Assembly: GCA_964508185.1 (NCBI GenBank)
Contig: CAZDSS010000002.1
Coordinates: 16,442-80,441 of the forward strand
DNA from: CAZDSS01 sp964508185
GTDB taxonomy: Bacteria > Pseudomonadota > Alphaproteobacteria > Sphingomonadales > Govanellaceae
Reading direction: 5' to 3'
Length of the DNA stretch: 64,000 nucleotides
Numbering within the stretch: position 1 is the first letter of the stretch; each line of letters opens with the position of its first letter. Both the position numbers and the translations under genes were made by a program. Below, piece by piece: positions 1-8,630 of this stretch. A model generated the notes under the pieces. The model made no database searches. It was not told where the DNA came from and was given only the letters and a program-made list of their open reading frames with translations.

Positions 1-350
1 ACCGGCTTCAGAACCGCGACGTCCTGATCCCCATCCTCGAGGACGTCTTCATGACGCAGACGACGGCCCACTGGCTCGATCTCCTGGCCGGGGACATGCC
101 GGTCGCGCCCGTCTACAAGCTGGATGAGGCGCTGGACAATCCCTACATGGCCCGGGTCGGCATGCTGGACAAGGCGCCCCATCCCGACCGCGAGGACATG
201 CGGGTGCTCGCCAACCCCATCCGCATCGACGGCAAGCGCCTGCCCAACCGGGCGGCCCCCCTGCTCGGCATCGATACGGACGACGTTCTGCGTGAAGCGG
301 GCTACAGCGCCGACGACATCGCGGCCTTCCGCGCCAAGGGTGTGATCTGA
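1..350 (+). CDS. CaiB/BaiF CoA-transferase family protein, C-terminal part (5' truncated by window)
   Basis: The reading frame is open from the first bases of the window, so only the C-terminal ~115 residues are present. The tail (PLLGIDTDDVLREAGYSADDIAAFRAKGVI region) is typical of class III (formyl-CoA/carnitine-type) CoA-transferases, which move CoA between carboxylic acids in the cytoplasm. It ends four bases before a second, complete CaiB-type gene, so the two are probably cotranscribed and may form a heteromer or act on different acids of the same pathway. The substrate cannot be deduced from this fragment. Confidence 0.85.
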   Translation, partial: RLQNRDVLIPILEDVFMTQTTAHWLDLLAGDMPVAPVYKLDEALDNPYMARVGMLDKAPHPDREDMRVLANPIRIDGKRLPNRAAPLLGIDTDDVLREAGYSADDIAAFRAKGVI

Positions 351-354
351 GACC

Positions 355-1446
355 ATGGCGAAGCTTGCCGGAATCAAGGTCATCGACCTGTCGCAGTTCC
401 TGCCGGGGCCGATGCTCACCCTCATGATGGCGGACCAGGGGGCAGACGTCATCAAGATCGAACCGCCTGCGGGCGACCCCGCGCGCGGGCTGGAACCCTA
501 TGAAGCGGGCCAGTCCATCTGGTTCCGCAATCTCAACCGGGGCAAGCGCAGCATCGCGCTCGACCTCAAGTCGGAAGCGGGAAAAGAGAAGCTCTGGGAG
601 CTGATCGCCGACGCCGACGTCTTCGTCGAAGGCTTCCGCCCGGGCGTCATGGCGCGGCTCGGCTTTTCCTACGAGGCGGTCGCGGCGCGCAATCCGCGCA
701 TCGTCTATTGCTCCGTCTCCGCCTTCGGGCAGGAGGGGGAACTGTCGCACCATCCGGCTCACGACCTTGCGGTGCAGGCCTTGTCCGGCTTCCTGTCCGT
801 CAATGACGGGCGCGACGGGCGGCCCGTGGTGCCGGGGGTGCCCTCCGCCGACATGGCGGCGGGGCTGACCGCGCTCTCGGCCGTGCTCATGGCATTGATC
901 GGCCGCGAGCGCACGGGACGGGGCGACCATATCGACGCCGCCATGTTCGACAGCCTGATCCCCTGGTGCGCCCATATCGTGGGGACGGCGATTCATGGCG
1001 GCGAGCCGCCGCGCTCCCACAGCCAGCGCTCCCTGGGCGGCGCCGCCTTCTACAACGTCTATGAAACCGCCGATGGAAAGTTCGTGGTGCTGGGCGGGCG
1101 CGAGACCAAGTTCGTCGCGAACCTCCTCAACGCCCTCGGCCGTCCGGACCTCATCCCGCTCGGCAGCGAGCCGCCGGGACCGGCGCAGGCGCCCCTCGTC
1201 CGCTATCTCGAGGAAACCTTCCGCGCCCGCACGCGCGACGAATGGGTCGCCTGGTTCGCCGACAAGGACGTGGCCTTCGCCCCCGTCCTCGACTTCCGCG
1301 AGGCCTTGTCCGCGCCCCACGTCGCCGAACGGGGCATCGTCGTCGAGGCCGACGGCGCCCACCATATCGCGCCGGCCATCCGCTTCCGCTCCGAACCGGA
1401 CTGGAAGCCGCGGCCGGCGCCGGAGCTCGACGCCGATGGCCGCTGA
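355..1446 (+). CDS. CaiB/BaiF (class III) CoA-transferase
   Basis: This is a complete 363-residue class III CoA-transferase. The N-terminus KLAGIKVIDLSQFLPGP followed by ADQGADVIKIEPPxGDPARG is the classic family opening (nucleotide part of CoA binding). The segment VPSADMAAG, near residue 165, carries the aspartate expected to form the acyl-anhydride/CoA-thioester intermediate. It is slightly shorter than the usual ~400 residues. It directly follows another CaiB gene and converges with the GntR regulator. The neighbourhood (MmgE/PrpD, acyl-CoA ligase, crotonase) points to CoA-dependent catabolism of an organic acid; the substrate is unknown. Confidence 0.9.
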   Translation: MAKLAGIKVIDLSQFLPGPMLTLMMADQGADVIKIEPPAGDPARGLEPYEAGQSIWFRNLNRGKRSIALDLKSEAGKEKLWELIADADVFVEGFRPGVMARLGFSYEAVAARNPRIVYCSVSAFGQEGELSHHPAHDLAVQALSGFLSVNDGRDGRPVVPGVPSADMAAGLTALSAVLMALIGRERTGRGDHIDAAMFDSLIPWCAHIVGTAIHGGEPPRSHSQRSLGGAAFYNVYETADGKFVVLGGRETKFVANLLNALGRPDLIPLGSEPPGPAQAPLVRYLEETFRARTRDEWVAWFADKDVAFAPVLDFREALSAPHVAERGIVVEADGAHHIAPAIRFRSEPDWKPRPAPELDADGR

Positions 1447-1447
1447 C

Positions 1448-2209
1448 CTAGCCGTCCACCTCCATATGCATGGAGTAGGCGAAGCGGTCGCCGGGATGGT
1501 GGCTGGCGGAGAATTCCAGCACGCGCCCGCTCGCGTCGTAATAGCAGCGGAGAATGCGCAGGCAGGGGCTGCGGCGCGGAATGCCGAGCTCCGCCGCCAC
1601 CGCCGTGCTCGCCGGCACCGCCTGGATGTCCTGGGTCACCCGCACGATCTTCGTGCCCGACAGCCGTTCCAGTTGCTGGAAGATGGTGTCCTGGTTGGGC
1701 TTGATGGCCTTGGCCGCCGCGAGAAGGTCGGGATGGATGTAGGTGTCGGTGAGCGCGATGGGCTCCGCCTGGCCGGTGCGCGTGCGCAGGCCGCGGAAAT
1801 GATACCAGCGGCGCTTGTCCGTGATCCCCGCATGGACGGCAAGGGACTTCGGCAGCGGCACCTCGCCCTGGGCCGTGAACAGATAGCGGGTGTCCCGCGC
1901 GTATTGCAGGATTTCGCCCACGTTCGACAGCGGCTGATAGAGCGCCCCGCCGCGGGCGGACGCCGGCTGGATCACCGTGCCCGAGCCCTGGCGTCGCTGG
2001 ATGAGCCCTTCCGCCTGCAGGGAGCGCAGCGCCTCGCGCACGGTGAAGCGGCTCACCTCGAAACGGGCGCAAAGCTCGCTTTCGGTCGGGAACGGATTGG
2101 GGTGAAGATAGTCGCCGCGAAGGATCTCCGCGCGCAGTTCGTCCGCAAGTTCCTGATAACGGGGCTTGCGCGCCCGCTTCACGGCTACCGCCTGACTGGA
2201 ACCCGGCAA
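1448..2209 (-). CDS. GntR family regulator, HutC subfamily (UTRA effector domain)
   Basis: A 253-residue transcription factor. Residues ~16-82 form the GntR winged helix (RYQELADELRAEIL, then FPTESELCARFEVSRFTVREALRSLQAEGLI and RRQGSGT). Residues ~95-245 form a UTRA ligand-binding domain, ending in the family's RILRCYYDASGRVLEFSASHHPGDRF segment. The start is a TTG eight bases after AAGGAG. It is divergent from the nine-gene MmgE operon. HutC members bind palindromes of the form TNGT-N4-ACNA. The palindrome TTGTCYRGACAA found at 15032, 19451 and 30940, with a near match at 2320, fits that form, so this is the likely island repressor (inference). Confidence 0.92.
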   Translation of the reverse strand: MPGSSQAVAVKRARKPRYQELADELRAEILRGDYLHPNPFPTESELCARFEVSRFTVREALRSLQAEGLIQRRQGSGTVIQPASARGGALYQPLSNVGEILQYARDTRYLFTAQGEVPLPKSLAVHAGITDKRRWYHFRGLRTRTGQAEPIALTDTYIHPDLLAAAKAIKPNQDTIFQQLERLSGTKIVRVTQDIQAVPASTAVAAELGIPRRSPCLRILRCYYDASGRVLEFSASHHPGDRFAYSMHMEVDG

Positions 2210-2252
2210 GGCAATACTCCTTTTCTCAAATTGGCTCCCGGGAGACTGCCCG

Positions 2253-3500
2253 GTGATTGACGCGAATTATAGCTTAACAGAACGGCTTGCCCAGCATTGT
2301 CTGACGCCCGTTTCAGAAGTTATCCGGACAAAATCCCGGCTTCATCTTCTGGACTGGCTGGGCTGCGTCATGGGTGCCCGGCGGGGCGAGGTCGCCCATG
2401 CGCTGAAGCATATGGATGATCTCTCGCCTGCAGGCAAGGCGGCATGGCTCGGCAACGTGCTGGAGATGGACGACGTCCATCGCACGGCGATCCTCCATCC
2501 CGGCCCGGTGGTGTGGCCGACGGTGCTCGCCGCCGCCCGCGGCCACGGGATGGACGAGGTGCTGGACGCCGCCGTCCGGGGTTACGAGGCGATGATTTCG
2601 ATCGGCGCGACCTTCGACGCCCGTCATTACGCCCACTGGCACAACACGGCGACCGCGGGCCTGTTCGGGGCGGCTGCAGCCGCCGCCGCCTTGCAGGGCG
2701 CCGACCGGGCGCAGCTCGTCGCCGCCCTCGGCCTTGCGGGATCGGTGACCGGCGGCTTCTGGCAGATGCGGCACGAGCCGGTGACCGCCAAGCAATGGCA
2801 CATCGCCCATGCCATGCGCACGGGGCTGGAGACCGCGGCCTTCGCCCTCAGGGGGATCACGGGCCCCCGCTTCATCCTGGAAGGGCCGCAGGGGCTCTAT
2901 GCCGGAACCTGCGACGCCGCGAAGCCCATGCTGCTGGCGGACGGGTGGCGCATCAGCGAAGTGAGCTTCAAGCCCTGGGGCGCCTGCCGCCACGCGCATC
3001 CCGCGATCGATGCGGCCCTCGAGCTCAAGAAGCAGGGCGCGCTTCAGGGCCCGGTGACCGTCGCCACCTACCGCGACGCGCTCACCTTCTGCGACCGGCC
3101 GGAGCCGCGCAGCGTGATCGAGGCCAAGTTCTCCCTCCAGCACGCGGTGGCGGTCGTCATGGAGCGGGGCGTGCCGGAGCTCGCCGATTTCGAGCCCGAG
3201 GCCATCGCCGCCCTTGCGGATGCCCGCAAGCTCGTGACGGTGGAGGAGGATCCCGCGCTCACCGCCGCCTACCCTGCCCATTTCGGCGCGCGGGTGACAA
3301 GCGCTGGCGCAAGCGTCACCCTGGCGGATACGCTGGGCGATCCCGAGCGGCCGCTCGATGAAGCGGGCGTCGTCGCCAAGGCGCGGGCGCTCATGGATTG
3401 GGGCGGGCTCGGTGGGCGGGCTGCGGACGAGGCGATCGCCGCCGCCCTTCACGGCGACCGCCCCGACGCTATCGTGGATATTCTGGAGCGCTGGCTATGA
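2253..3500 (+). CDS. MmgE/PrpD family protein 1
   Basis: A 415-residue member of the MmgE/PrpD family, which includes 2-methylcitrate dehydratase, cis-aconitate decarboxylase and iminodisuccinate epimerase. Visible landmarks are the N-terminal helix with LDWLGCVMGA, HWHNTATAGLFGAAAAAAAL near residue 130, and FKPWGACRHAHPAIDAAL near 245, which is the family's (Y/F)KPxxxCRxxH active-site segment. The start is GTG with GGGAG eight bases upstream. It is the first gene of a tight operon and overlaps the next gene by ATGA. A near-match operator palindrome lies at codons 23-26. The actual substrate is not predictable. Confidence 0.88.
   Translation: MIDANYSLTERLAQHCLTPVSEVIRTKSRLHLLDWLGCVMGARRGEVAHALKHMDDLSPAGKAAWLGNVLEMDDVHRTAILHPGPVVWPTVLAAARGHGMDEVLDAAVRGYEAMISIGATFDARHYAHWHNTATAGLFGAAAAAAALQGADRAQLVAALGLAGSVTGGFWQMRHEPVTAKQWHIAHAMRTGLETAAFALRGITGPRFILEGPQGLYAGTCDAAKPMLLADGWRISEVSFKPWGACRHAHPAIDAALELKKQGALQGPVTVATYRDALTFCDRPEPRSVIEAKFSLQHAVAVVMERGVPELADFEPEAIAALADARKLVTVEEDPALTAAYPAHFGARVTSAGASVTLADTLGDPERPLDEAGVVAKARALMDWGGLGGRAADEAIAAALHGDRPDAIVDILERWL
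2320..2331. promoter_or_regulatory. Probable GntR operator, imperfect copy inside the first operon gene
   Basis: TTATCCGGACAA differs at one base from the palindrome TTGTCYRGACAA present in three island promoters, and its context (minus-strand reading ATTTTGTCCGGATAA) extends the similarity. It lies 67 bases inside the MmgE/PrpD coding region, where a bound repressor could block elongation. It is weaker than the other three sites, so this is a tentative call. Confidence 0.4.
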
Positions 3501-4804
3501 CCGCGACGGCAAAAGTGGTTGAATTCGCGCGGGCGCAGCATCGGCTGCCCGCGGACGTGCGGGCTGCGGCCGTGGACCTTCTCGGCGATACGCTCGCGGT
3601 CGGCGCCGCGGGCTCGACCGCCCCGGGGGCGGACGGCGTGCTGCGCGCGGCGGAAGGCTGGGGCGGGGGTGATGACGCCCGCGTCATCGCCCGGGGCGTC
3701 CGCCTTCCCGCAAGCGGCGCCGCCTTCGTGAACGCCTTCCAGATCCATTGCCTCGAATGGGATTCGGTCCATGAACCCGCGGTGGTCCATGCCCTGTCCA
3801 CCGTGACGGCGGCCCTCGGCGCCGCCATCGACCGGCTCGGCGGCTGCGATCCGGAGGAAGCGGTCACGGCCCTGGCCGTCGGCGTCGATATCGCAAGCGG
3901 CCTCGGCCTTGCCGCCGACACGCCCCTCCGCTTCTTCCGCCCGGCGACCGCCGGTTGCATCGGCGCCGCGGCGGCCGTCGCCCGCATCATGAAGATCGAG
4001 CGCATGGAGGACGTGCTGGGCCTCGCCTATTCCCAGTGCGCCGGAACCATGCAGGCCCATGTGGAAGGATCGATCGCCCTGCCCCTGCAGATCGCGAACG
4101 CCGCGCGGGCGGCGATCACCGCGGCGGACCTGGTGGCGAATGGCCTCACCGGCCCCCATGACGTGTTCGAGGGGCCGTTCGGCTATTTCACCCTGTTCGA
4201 TAACGGCGACTTCACGCGGTATACGGACCGGCTCGGCAGCGTCTGGCGCATCGCGGAGGTGAGCGTCAAGCCGTTCCCCTCGGGCCGGGCGAGCCACGGG
4301 GTGCTTGCGACCCTCTCCCGCCTTATCCGGGACAAGGAATTCGCCGCCGACGACGTGCTGCAGATCGAAGCCTTCGTGCCGCCGCTCATCCAGCGGCTGG
4401 TGGGCCGCCCCATGAAGGCGGACATGACGCCCGCCTATGCGCGGCTCTGCCTGCCGTTCCTCGTCGCCCTCATGCTGCGCGACGGGCGCATCGACCCCAG
4501 GCGCTTCACGCCCGAGGCGTTCGCGGATCCGGAGCTTGCCGCGCTGGCGTCCCGGCTCGTCATCACCCTCGACGGCAATCCCGACCTCAACGCCCTGTCG
4601 CCGCAGCGGCTGGTGATAACCCTCAGCAACGGCCGCGTGCTGCGGCACCACATCCCGAAGACCGCGGGCCATCCCGAGGCGCCGCTCGATGCGGGCGAGA
4701 CCGCGGCCAAACGGAATCTCGCGCGGGAGCTTGCGCTTTCCGTGCCGGATCCGCGACTGTTCGAAGATCCCCTGTCCTACTACACATGTCCGGAGGCGAA
4801 ATGA
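3497..4804 (+). CDS. MmgE/PrpD family protein 2
   Basis: A 435-residue second MmgE/PrpD protein, started at the ATG that overlaps the previous stop (ATGA). An upstream in-frame start exists but would run far into the preceding gene. Family features include VDLLGDTLAVGAAGS near residue 25, FVNAFQIHCLEWDSVHEPAVVHALSTV near 80 and SVKPFPSGRASHG near 255, the equivalent of the KPxxxCRxxH segment; here SGRASH replaces the cysteine form. Two adjacent, clearly diverged MmgE/PrpD genes suggest two successive dehydratase/epimerase steps or a heteromer. Confidence 0.88.
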   Translation: MTATAKVVEFARAQHRLPADVRAAAVDLLGDTLAVGAAGSTAPGADGVLRAAEGWGGGDDARVIARGVRLPASGAAFVNAFQIHCLEWDSVHEPAVVHALSTVTAALGAAIDRLGGCDPEEAVTALAVGVDIASGLGLAADTPLRFFRPATAGCIGAAAAVARIMKIERMEDVLGLAYSQCAGTMQAHVEGSIALPLQIANAARAAITAADLVANGLTGPHDVFEGPFGYFTLFDNGDFTRYTDRLGSVWRIAEVSVKPFPSGRASHGVLATLSRLIRDKEFAADDVLQIEAFVPPLIQRLVGRPMKADMTPAYARLCLPFLVALMLRDGRIDPRRFTPEAFADPELAALASRLVITLDGNPDLNALSPQRLVITLSNGRVLRHHIPKTAGHPEAPLDAGETAAKRNLARELALSVPDPRLFEDPLSYYTCPEAK

Positions 4805-6174
4805 CCTTCCCCACCTATTTCGAGGCCCTCGACATCCGTCAGCTGCTGGAGGAATACCCCGTCGGCGACGCCTTCGTCCGCCGCTACACCTCCATGAGCC
4901 GCGACGAGCTTTTTGACCTCCAGAACAAGCGCTTTCTCAAGCTCATGAAGCGGGGCTGGGAAATTCCCTTCTACCAGCGGCTGTGGGGCGACAAGGGGAT
5001 CGAGCCCGGCGACATCCGAAGCCTCGAGGACATCACCAAGCTTCCGGTCTACGACAAGTCGGACCTCATGAAGTCCATCGCCGAATTCCCGCCCTATGGC
5101 GATTTCGCGGGGATTCCGGATTCGAACGACCGCCCGCCGGTGATCTTTCATACGACCTCCGGCACCACTGGCCGCCCGCAGGCGCTTCTCTTCGGCCCCA
5201 AGGGGCGCGAGGTGACCAATCTTCTCGTCGGCCGCATGTATCGCTGGCAGGGGCTGAAGCCGTCGGACGTGGTGCATTCGGTCTATGGCCACGGCATGAT
5301 CAACGGCGGCCACTATATCCGCGAGGCCGTGACCCATTTCACCAATTCCCTGTTCCTCTCCGCCGGCACCGGGATCGAGACCCGCTCGGTCAACCAGGTG
5401 CGGCTCATGGCCGACTTCAACGTGACGGTGATCGTCGGCTTCATCGACTATATCCGCAAGCTCGCCCAGGTGGCGAAGGACGAGGGGCTGCTCGACAAGA
5501 TCAATATCCGCATGATCTGCGGCCATCTCGGGACCGAGGACCGGGCGGCGGTGGAAGCGGCCTGGGGCGGCGCCAGGGCCTATGACTGGTACGGCGTGGG
5601 CGACACCGGCACGATCGCCGGCGAAGGGCCCGAGCGCGACGGCCTCTATGTGTGGGAGGACGCCCAGTATCTCGAAATCCTCGACATCGACACCGGCAGG
5701 CCGGTGGCGCCGGGCGAGACGGGCGACATGGTGGTGACCTGCCTCTTCAAGGACGACGTCGCCCCCTGCATCCGCTTCAACACCCACGACGTGACCCACG
5801 AGCTTCTGGGCCGGAACCAGACGGGCATGGTGTTCAAGCGCATCGCGGGCTTCAAGGGCCGCAGCGACAACATGGTGAAGCTCCGCGGCATCAACGTGTT
5901 CCCCCATGCGATCGGCGCGCTCATCGAGAACCGGCCGGATCTCACCGGCGAATATGTCTGCCGCGTGTCCCGCGACGCGTCGGGCCGCGACGAGATGCTG
6001 GTGATCCTCGAAAGCCGCGGCGGCACGGACGAAGCGGCGCTTGCGGCCCTCCTGCGTCAGGGCCTCGGCGTCGAGGTGGACGTGAAGCTCGTCGGCCCCG
6101 GCGAGACCGCGGCGGACACCCAGATCGAGGTGCGGCAGAAGCCCATCCGTCTCATCGACGAGCGCAAGCTATGA
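4801..6174 (+). CDS. AMP-forming acyl/aryl-CoA ligase, PaaK-like
   Basis: A 457-residue adenylate-forming enzyme of the phenylacetate-CoA ligase type, activating a carboxylate to an acyl-AMP and then a CoA thioester. The P-loop TTSGTTGRP sits near residue 118, YGVGDTGTIAGE near 265 (A5-like motif), and GRSDNMVKLRGINVFP near 360, a PaaK-like hinge motif. The C-terminal RQKPIRLIDER carries basic residues typical of the family. The ATG at 4801, with GGAGG just upstream and ATGA overlap, is preferred over an ATG 15 bases earlier. It probably charges the acid that the CoA-transferase, crotonase and SDR then process. Confidence 0.9.
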   Translation: MTFPTYFEALDIRQLLEEYPVGDAFVRRYTSMSRDELFDLQNKRFLKLMKRGWEIPFYQRLWGDKGIEPGDIRSLEDITKLPVYDKSDLMKSIAEFPPYGDFAGIPDSNDRPPVIFHTTSGTTGRPQALLFGPKGREVTNLLVGRMYRWQGLKPSDVVHSVYGHGMINGGHYIREAVTHFTNSLFLSAGTGIETRSVNQVRLMADFNVTVIVGFIDYIRKLAQVAKDEGLLDKINIRMICGHLGTEDRAAVEAAWGGARAYDWYGVGDTGTIAGEGPERDGLYVWEDAQYLEILDIDTGRPVAPGETGDMVVTCLFKDDVAPCIRFNTHDVTHELLGRNQTGMVFKRIAGFKGRSDNMVKLRGINVFPHAIGALIENRPDLTGEYVCRVSRDASGRDEMLVILESRGGTDEAALAALLRQGLGVEVDVKLVGPGETAADTQIEVRQKPIRLIDERKL

Positions 6175-7475
6175 GCGACTGGCGCCACGCGGACATCGCG
6201 ACGCTCCACGCAGCCTATGGGCAAGGCGCGGTCACGGCGCGCGCGGTGACCGCCCATTTCCTCGACCGCATCCGCCGCCACAATCCCCAGCTTCACGCCT
6301 TCATCGAGGTTGACGAAGCGGGGGCGCTGGACGCGGCCGCGGAATCCGACCGGCGCATCCGCGAGGGCGCGTTGCGTCCGCTCGAAGGAATCCCTGTCGC
6401 CGTCAAGTCCAACATTGCGGTCAGGGGCCTTTCCTGGAACGCGGGCATGGAGCTTCGCCGCCACATCATCGCGGCGGAAGACGCGGAAACCGTCGCACGC
6501 CTTCGTCATGCCGGCGCCGTCATCCTCGGCACACTCAACATGCATGAGGCGGCGCTCGGCGCCACCACCGCCAATCCCTGGTTCGGACACGCCATGAACC
6601 CGCACCGCCCCGGCCACACGCCCGGCGGATCGTCGGGCGGCAGCGGCGCCGCAGTGGCGGCGGGGCTTTGCGTCGCGGCCCTCGGCACCGACACCCTCGG
6701 CTCCGTGCGCATTCCCGCGGCCTATAACGGCGTCTACGGCATCAAGCCGACGCAGGGTGCGGTATCCGACGACGGCCTCGTGCCCCTCAGCACCTGGCTC
6801 GACTGCATCGGCCCCCTGGCGCGCACGCTCGACGATCTCGACCGCATGCTGCGCGTGCTGACGGACGTGAAGCCCGCCGCCGGCCCGCGCCGCCTTCTGG
6901 TGCTGGGGCAGCTGGAAGAAGGGTGCGAGCCCGAAATCGTCGCTGCCTACGAACGCGCGCTCGCCGCGCTGCCGCTCAAGCCGGAAGCCCTCGCCCTCCC
7001 CCACAGCCTGGCCGAAATCCGCTTTGCGGGCTTCGTGGAGACGGCGCGTGAGCTTACCCGGCATCTCGGGTCCAGCATCGAGACGGACGCCGACCGCATC
7101 TCGCGCGAGCTCCATTTCCTGCTCGGCGTCGCACGCAAGAAGGAAAGCGAATATCCGGCGCTTTACGCCGTCCTGCAGGCGACGCGGGACGCAATCCGCG
7201 CCGCCATCGGCCAGGACGGCATCCTGCTGACGCCCACGACGCCGCAGGCGGCATTCGTCCATTGCGACCGCCCGCCGGCAACACAGGCGAGCTTCACGGC
7301 CCTTGCCAACATCGCGGGGCTTCCCGCCATCAGCATCCCGGCGGGCGTCAATGGCGATGGCCTGCCCGTCGCCGTGCAGGCCATCGGCTGGCCCGGAAGC
7401 GAAGCGGCGCTCGTCGAGCTCGCGCGACAACTTGAAACGGAACTGGGTGGTTCCATAATTCCCGCCCTCGCCTAG
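6171..7475 (+). CDS. Amidase signature family hydrolase
   Basis: A 434-residue cytoplasmic amidase. The Ser-cisSer-Lys triad is visible: Lys in IPVAVKSN near residue 76, the glycine/serine-rich PGGSSGGSGAA near 150, and the nucleophile serine in GTDTLGSVRIPAA near 175. Members cleave amide bonds of small molecules, carbamates or acyl amides. It overlaps the ligase gene by ATGA and is followed by a 16-base gap containing a strong AAGGAGAAG ribosome site for the next gene. In this operon it may release an acid or ammonia from an amide intermediate (inference). Confidence 0.9.
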   Translation: MSDWRHADIATLHAAYGQGAVTARAVTAHFLDRIRRHNPQLHAFIEVDEAGALDAAAESDRRIREGALRPLEGIPVAVKSNIAVRGLSWNAGMELRRHIIAAEDAETVARLRHAGAVILGTLNMHEAALGATTANPWFGHAMNPHRPGHTPGGSSGGSGAAVAAGLCVAALGTDTLGSVRIPAAYNGVYGIKPTQGAVSDDGLVPLSTWLDCIGPLARTLDDLDRMLRVLTDVKPAAGPRRLLVLGQLEEGCEPEIVAAYERALAALPLKPEALALPHSLAEIRFAGFVETARELTRHLGSSIETDADRISRELHFLLGVARKKESEYPALYAVLQATRDAIRAAIGQDGILLTPTTPQAAFVHCDRPPATQASFTALANIAGLPAISIPAGVNGDGLPVAVQAIGWPGSEAALVELARQLETELGGSIIPALA

Positions 7476-7491
7476 ATCAAGGAGAAGTCCC

Positions 7492-7797
7492 ATGCGGATC
7501 ATCGTCCTCTTCAATCTCAAGCCCGGCGCCGACCGGAGCGCCTATGAAAACTGGGCGCGCAGCACGGACATTCCGGGTGTTCGCGCCCTCGGCTCCATCA
7601 AGGACTTCCAGGTCTACCGCACCACCGGGCTGCTCGGCGCGGAAGACAGGCCGCCCTATGAATATATCGAGGTGATCGACGTCGCCGACATGGAGGCTTT
7701 CGGCCGCGACGTCTCGAGCGACGCCGTGCAGAAGGTCGCCGCCGAGTTCCGCAACTTCGCCGACAATCCCCTGTTCATCACCACGGAGGCCCTGTGA
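7492..7797 (+). CDS. Small HapK/REDY-like protein (dimeric alpha-beta barrel type)
   Basis: A 101-residue protein, MRIIVLFNLKPGADRSAYENWARSTDIPGVRALGS at its start and a conserved NPLFITTEAL end. It resembles the HapK/RedY group of ferredoxin-like small proteins, first seen in prodigiosin-type pathways and widespread in alphaproteobacterial catabolic clusters. I assign this from sequence style, not a search. It has its own strong Shine-Dalgarno and overlaps the SDR start by one base (TGATG). Possible roles are a small isomerase or monooxygenase-like fold or a ligand-binding accessory. Confidence 0.65.
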   Translation: MRIIVLFNLKPGADRSAYENWARSTDIPGVRALGSIKDFQVYRTTGLLGAEDRPPYEYIEVIDVADMEAFGRDVSSDAVQKVAAEFRNFADNPLFITTEAL

Positions 7798-8630
7798 TGC
7801 GGCGGTTCGAAGGCAAGACCATCGTCGTCACCGGCTCCGGCCGCCACAAGGGTCTGGGCCAGGGCATCCTCCAGCGCTTCGCCGACGAGGGCGCCAATTG
7901 CGTGGTGTCCGACATCGGCCGCCCCGCCGAACATATGGGCGAAGGCGACATCGGCACCACGACGGAGATGGAGGAAATCGCCGAGGAGCTGCGCCAGCGC
8001 GGCGCGAAGGCGATCGCGGTCCCATGCGACGTGCGCAAGGAAGCGGATTGCGAGGCCCTGGCGCGCAAGGCTAGGGAAGCCTTCGGCTCCCTCGACATCT
8101 GGGTCAACAACGCCGGGATCGGCTACATCATGAAGCCGCTGCTGGAAACCACGGCGAGCGAGTGGGAGGCGGTGATCGGCGTCAATCTCACCGGCGCGTT
8201 CTTCGGGACGAAGGCGGCGGCGCGCATCATGATCGAACAGGGCCGCGGCGGCCGCATCATCAATATCGCGAGCCAGGCGGCCAAATCCGGCTTCCCGCAC
8301 ATGGCGCCCTATACCAGCTCCAAGCACGGCATGGTGGGGCTCACCCGCTCCACCGCCATCGAGCTCGGCCCCCACGGCATCACCGTGAACGCCGTCTGCC
8401 CCAATCACGTGACCACGGGGCTCGGCGCCAGGCAGAACGAATATTTCTCGAAGCTTCTCGGCTTCGACAGCGTCGAGGCCTATCTCGACAACATGAAGCG
8501 CAAGAACCCCATGGGCCGCCCGGGCCTTGCGAGCGACACCGCCGCCGCCTGCGCCTGGCTGGCGTCGGACGACGCCTTCTATGTGACGGGCGAGGCCCTC
8601 AATGTTTCCGGCGGAGAGGAAATGCACTGA
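7797..8630 (+). CDS. Short-chain dehydrogenase/reductase (SDR)
   Basis: A 277-residue classical SDR. The cofactor motif TGSGRHKGLG is at residues 12-21, NNAG lies near 105, and the catalytic Ser...YTSSK is near 160-175, followed by the INxxCPNHVTTGL loop. Such enzymes oxidise or reduce an alcohol/carbonyl with NAD(P). The ATG overlaps the upstream stop as TGATG, so it is translationally coupled. Adjacent to a crotonase and CoA ligase, it could act as a hydroxyacyl dehydrogenase-like step (inference). Confidence 0.92.
   Translation: MRRFEGKTIVVTGSGRHKGLGQGILQRFADEGANCVVSDIGRPAEHMGEGDIGTTTEMEEIAEELRQRGAKAIAVPCDVRKEADCEALARKAREAFGSLDIWVNNAGIGYIMKPLLETTASEWEAVIGVNLTGAFFGTKAAARIMIEQGRGGRIINIASQAAKSGFPHMAPYTSSKHGMVGLTRSTAIELGPHGITVNAVCPNHVTTGLGARQNEYFSKLLGFDSVEAYLDNMKRKNPMGRPGLASDTAAACAWLASDDAFYVTGEALNVSGGEEMH

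Noticed and set aside
1..1446. The two CaiB genes as one gene broken by a frameshift
   Set aside because: The first fragment ends with a normal family C-terminus and the second begins with a complete N-terminus, so they are tandem genes.
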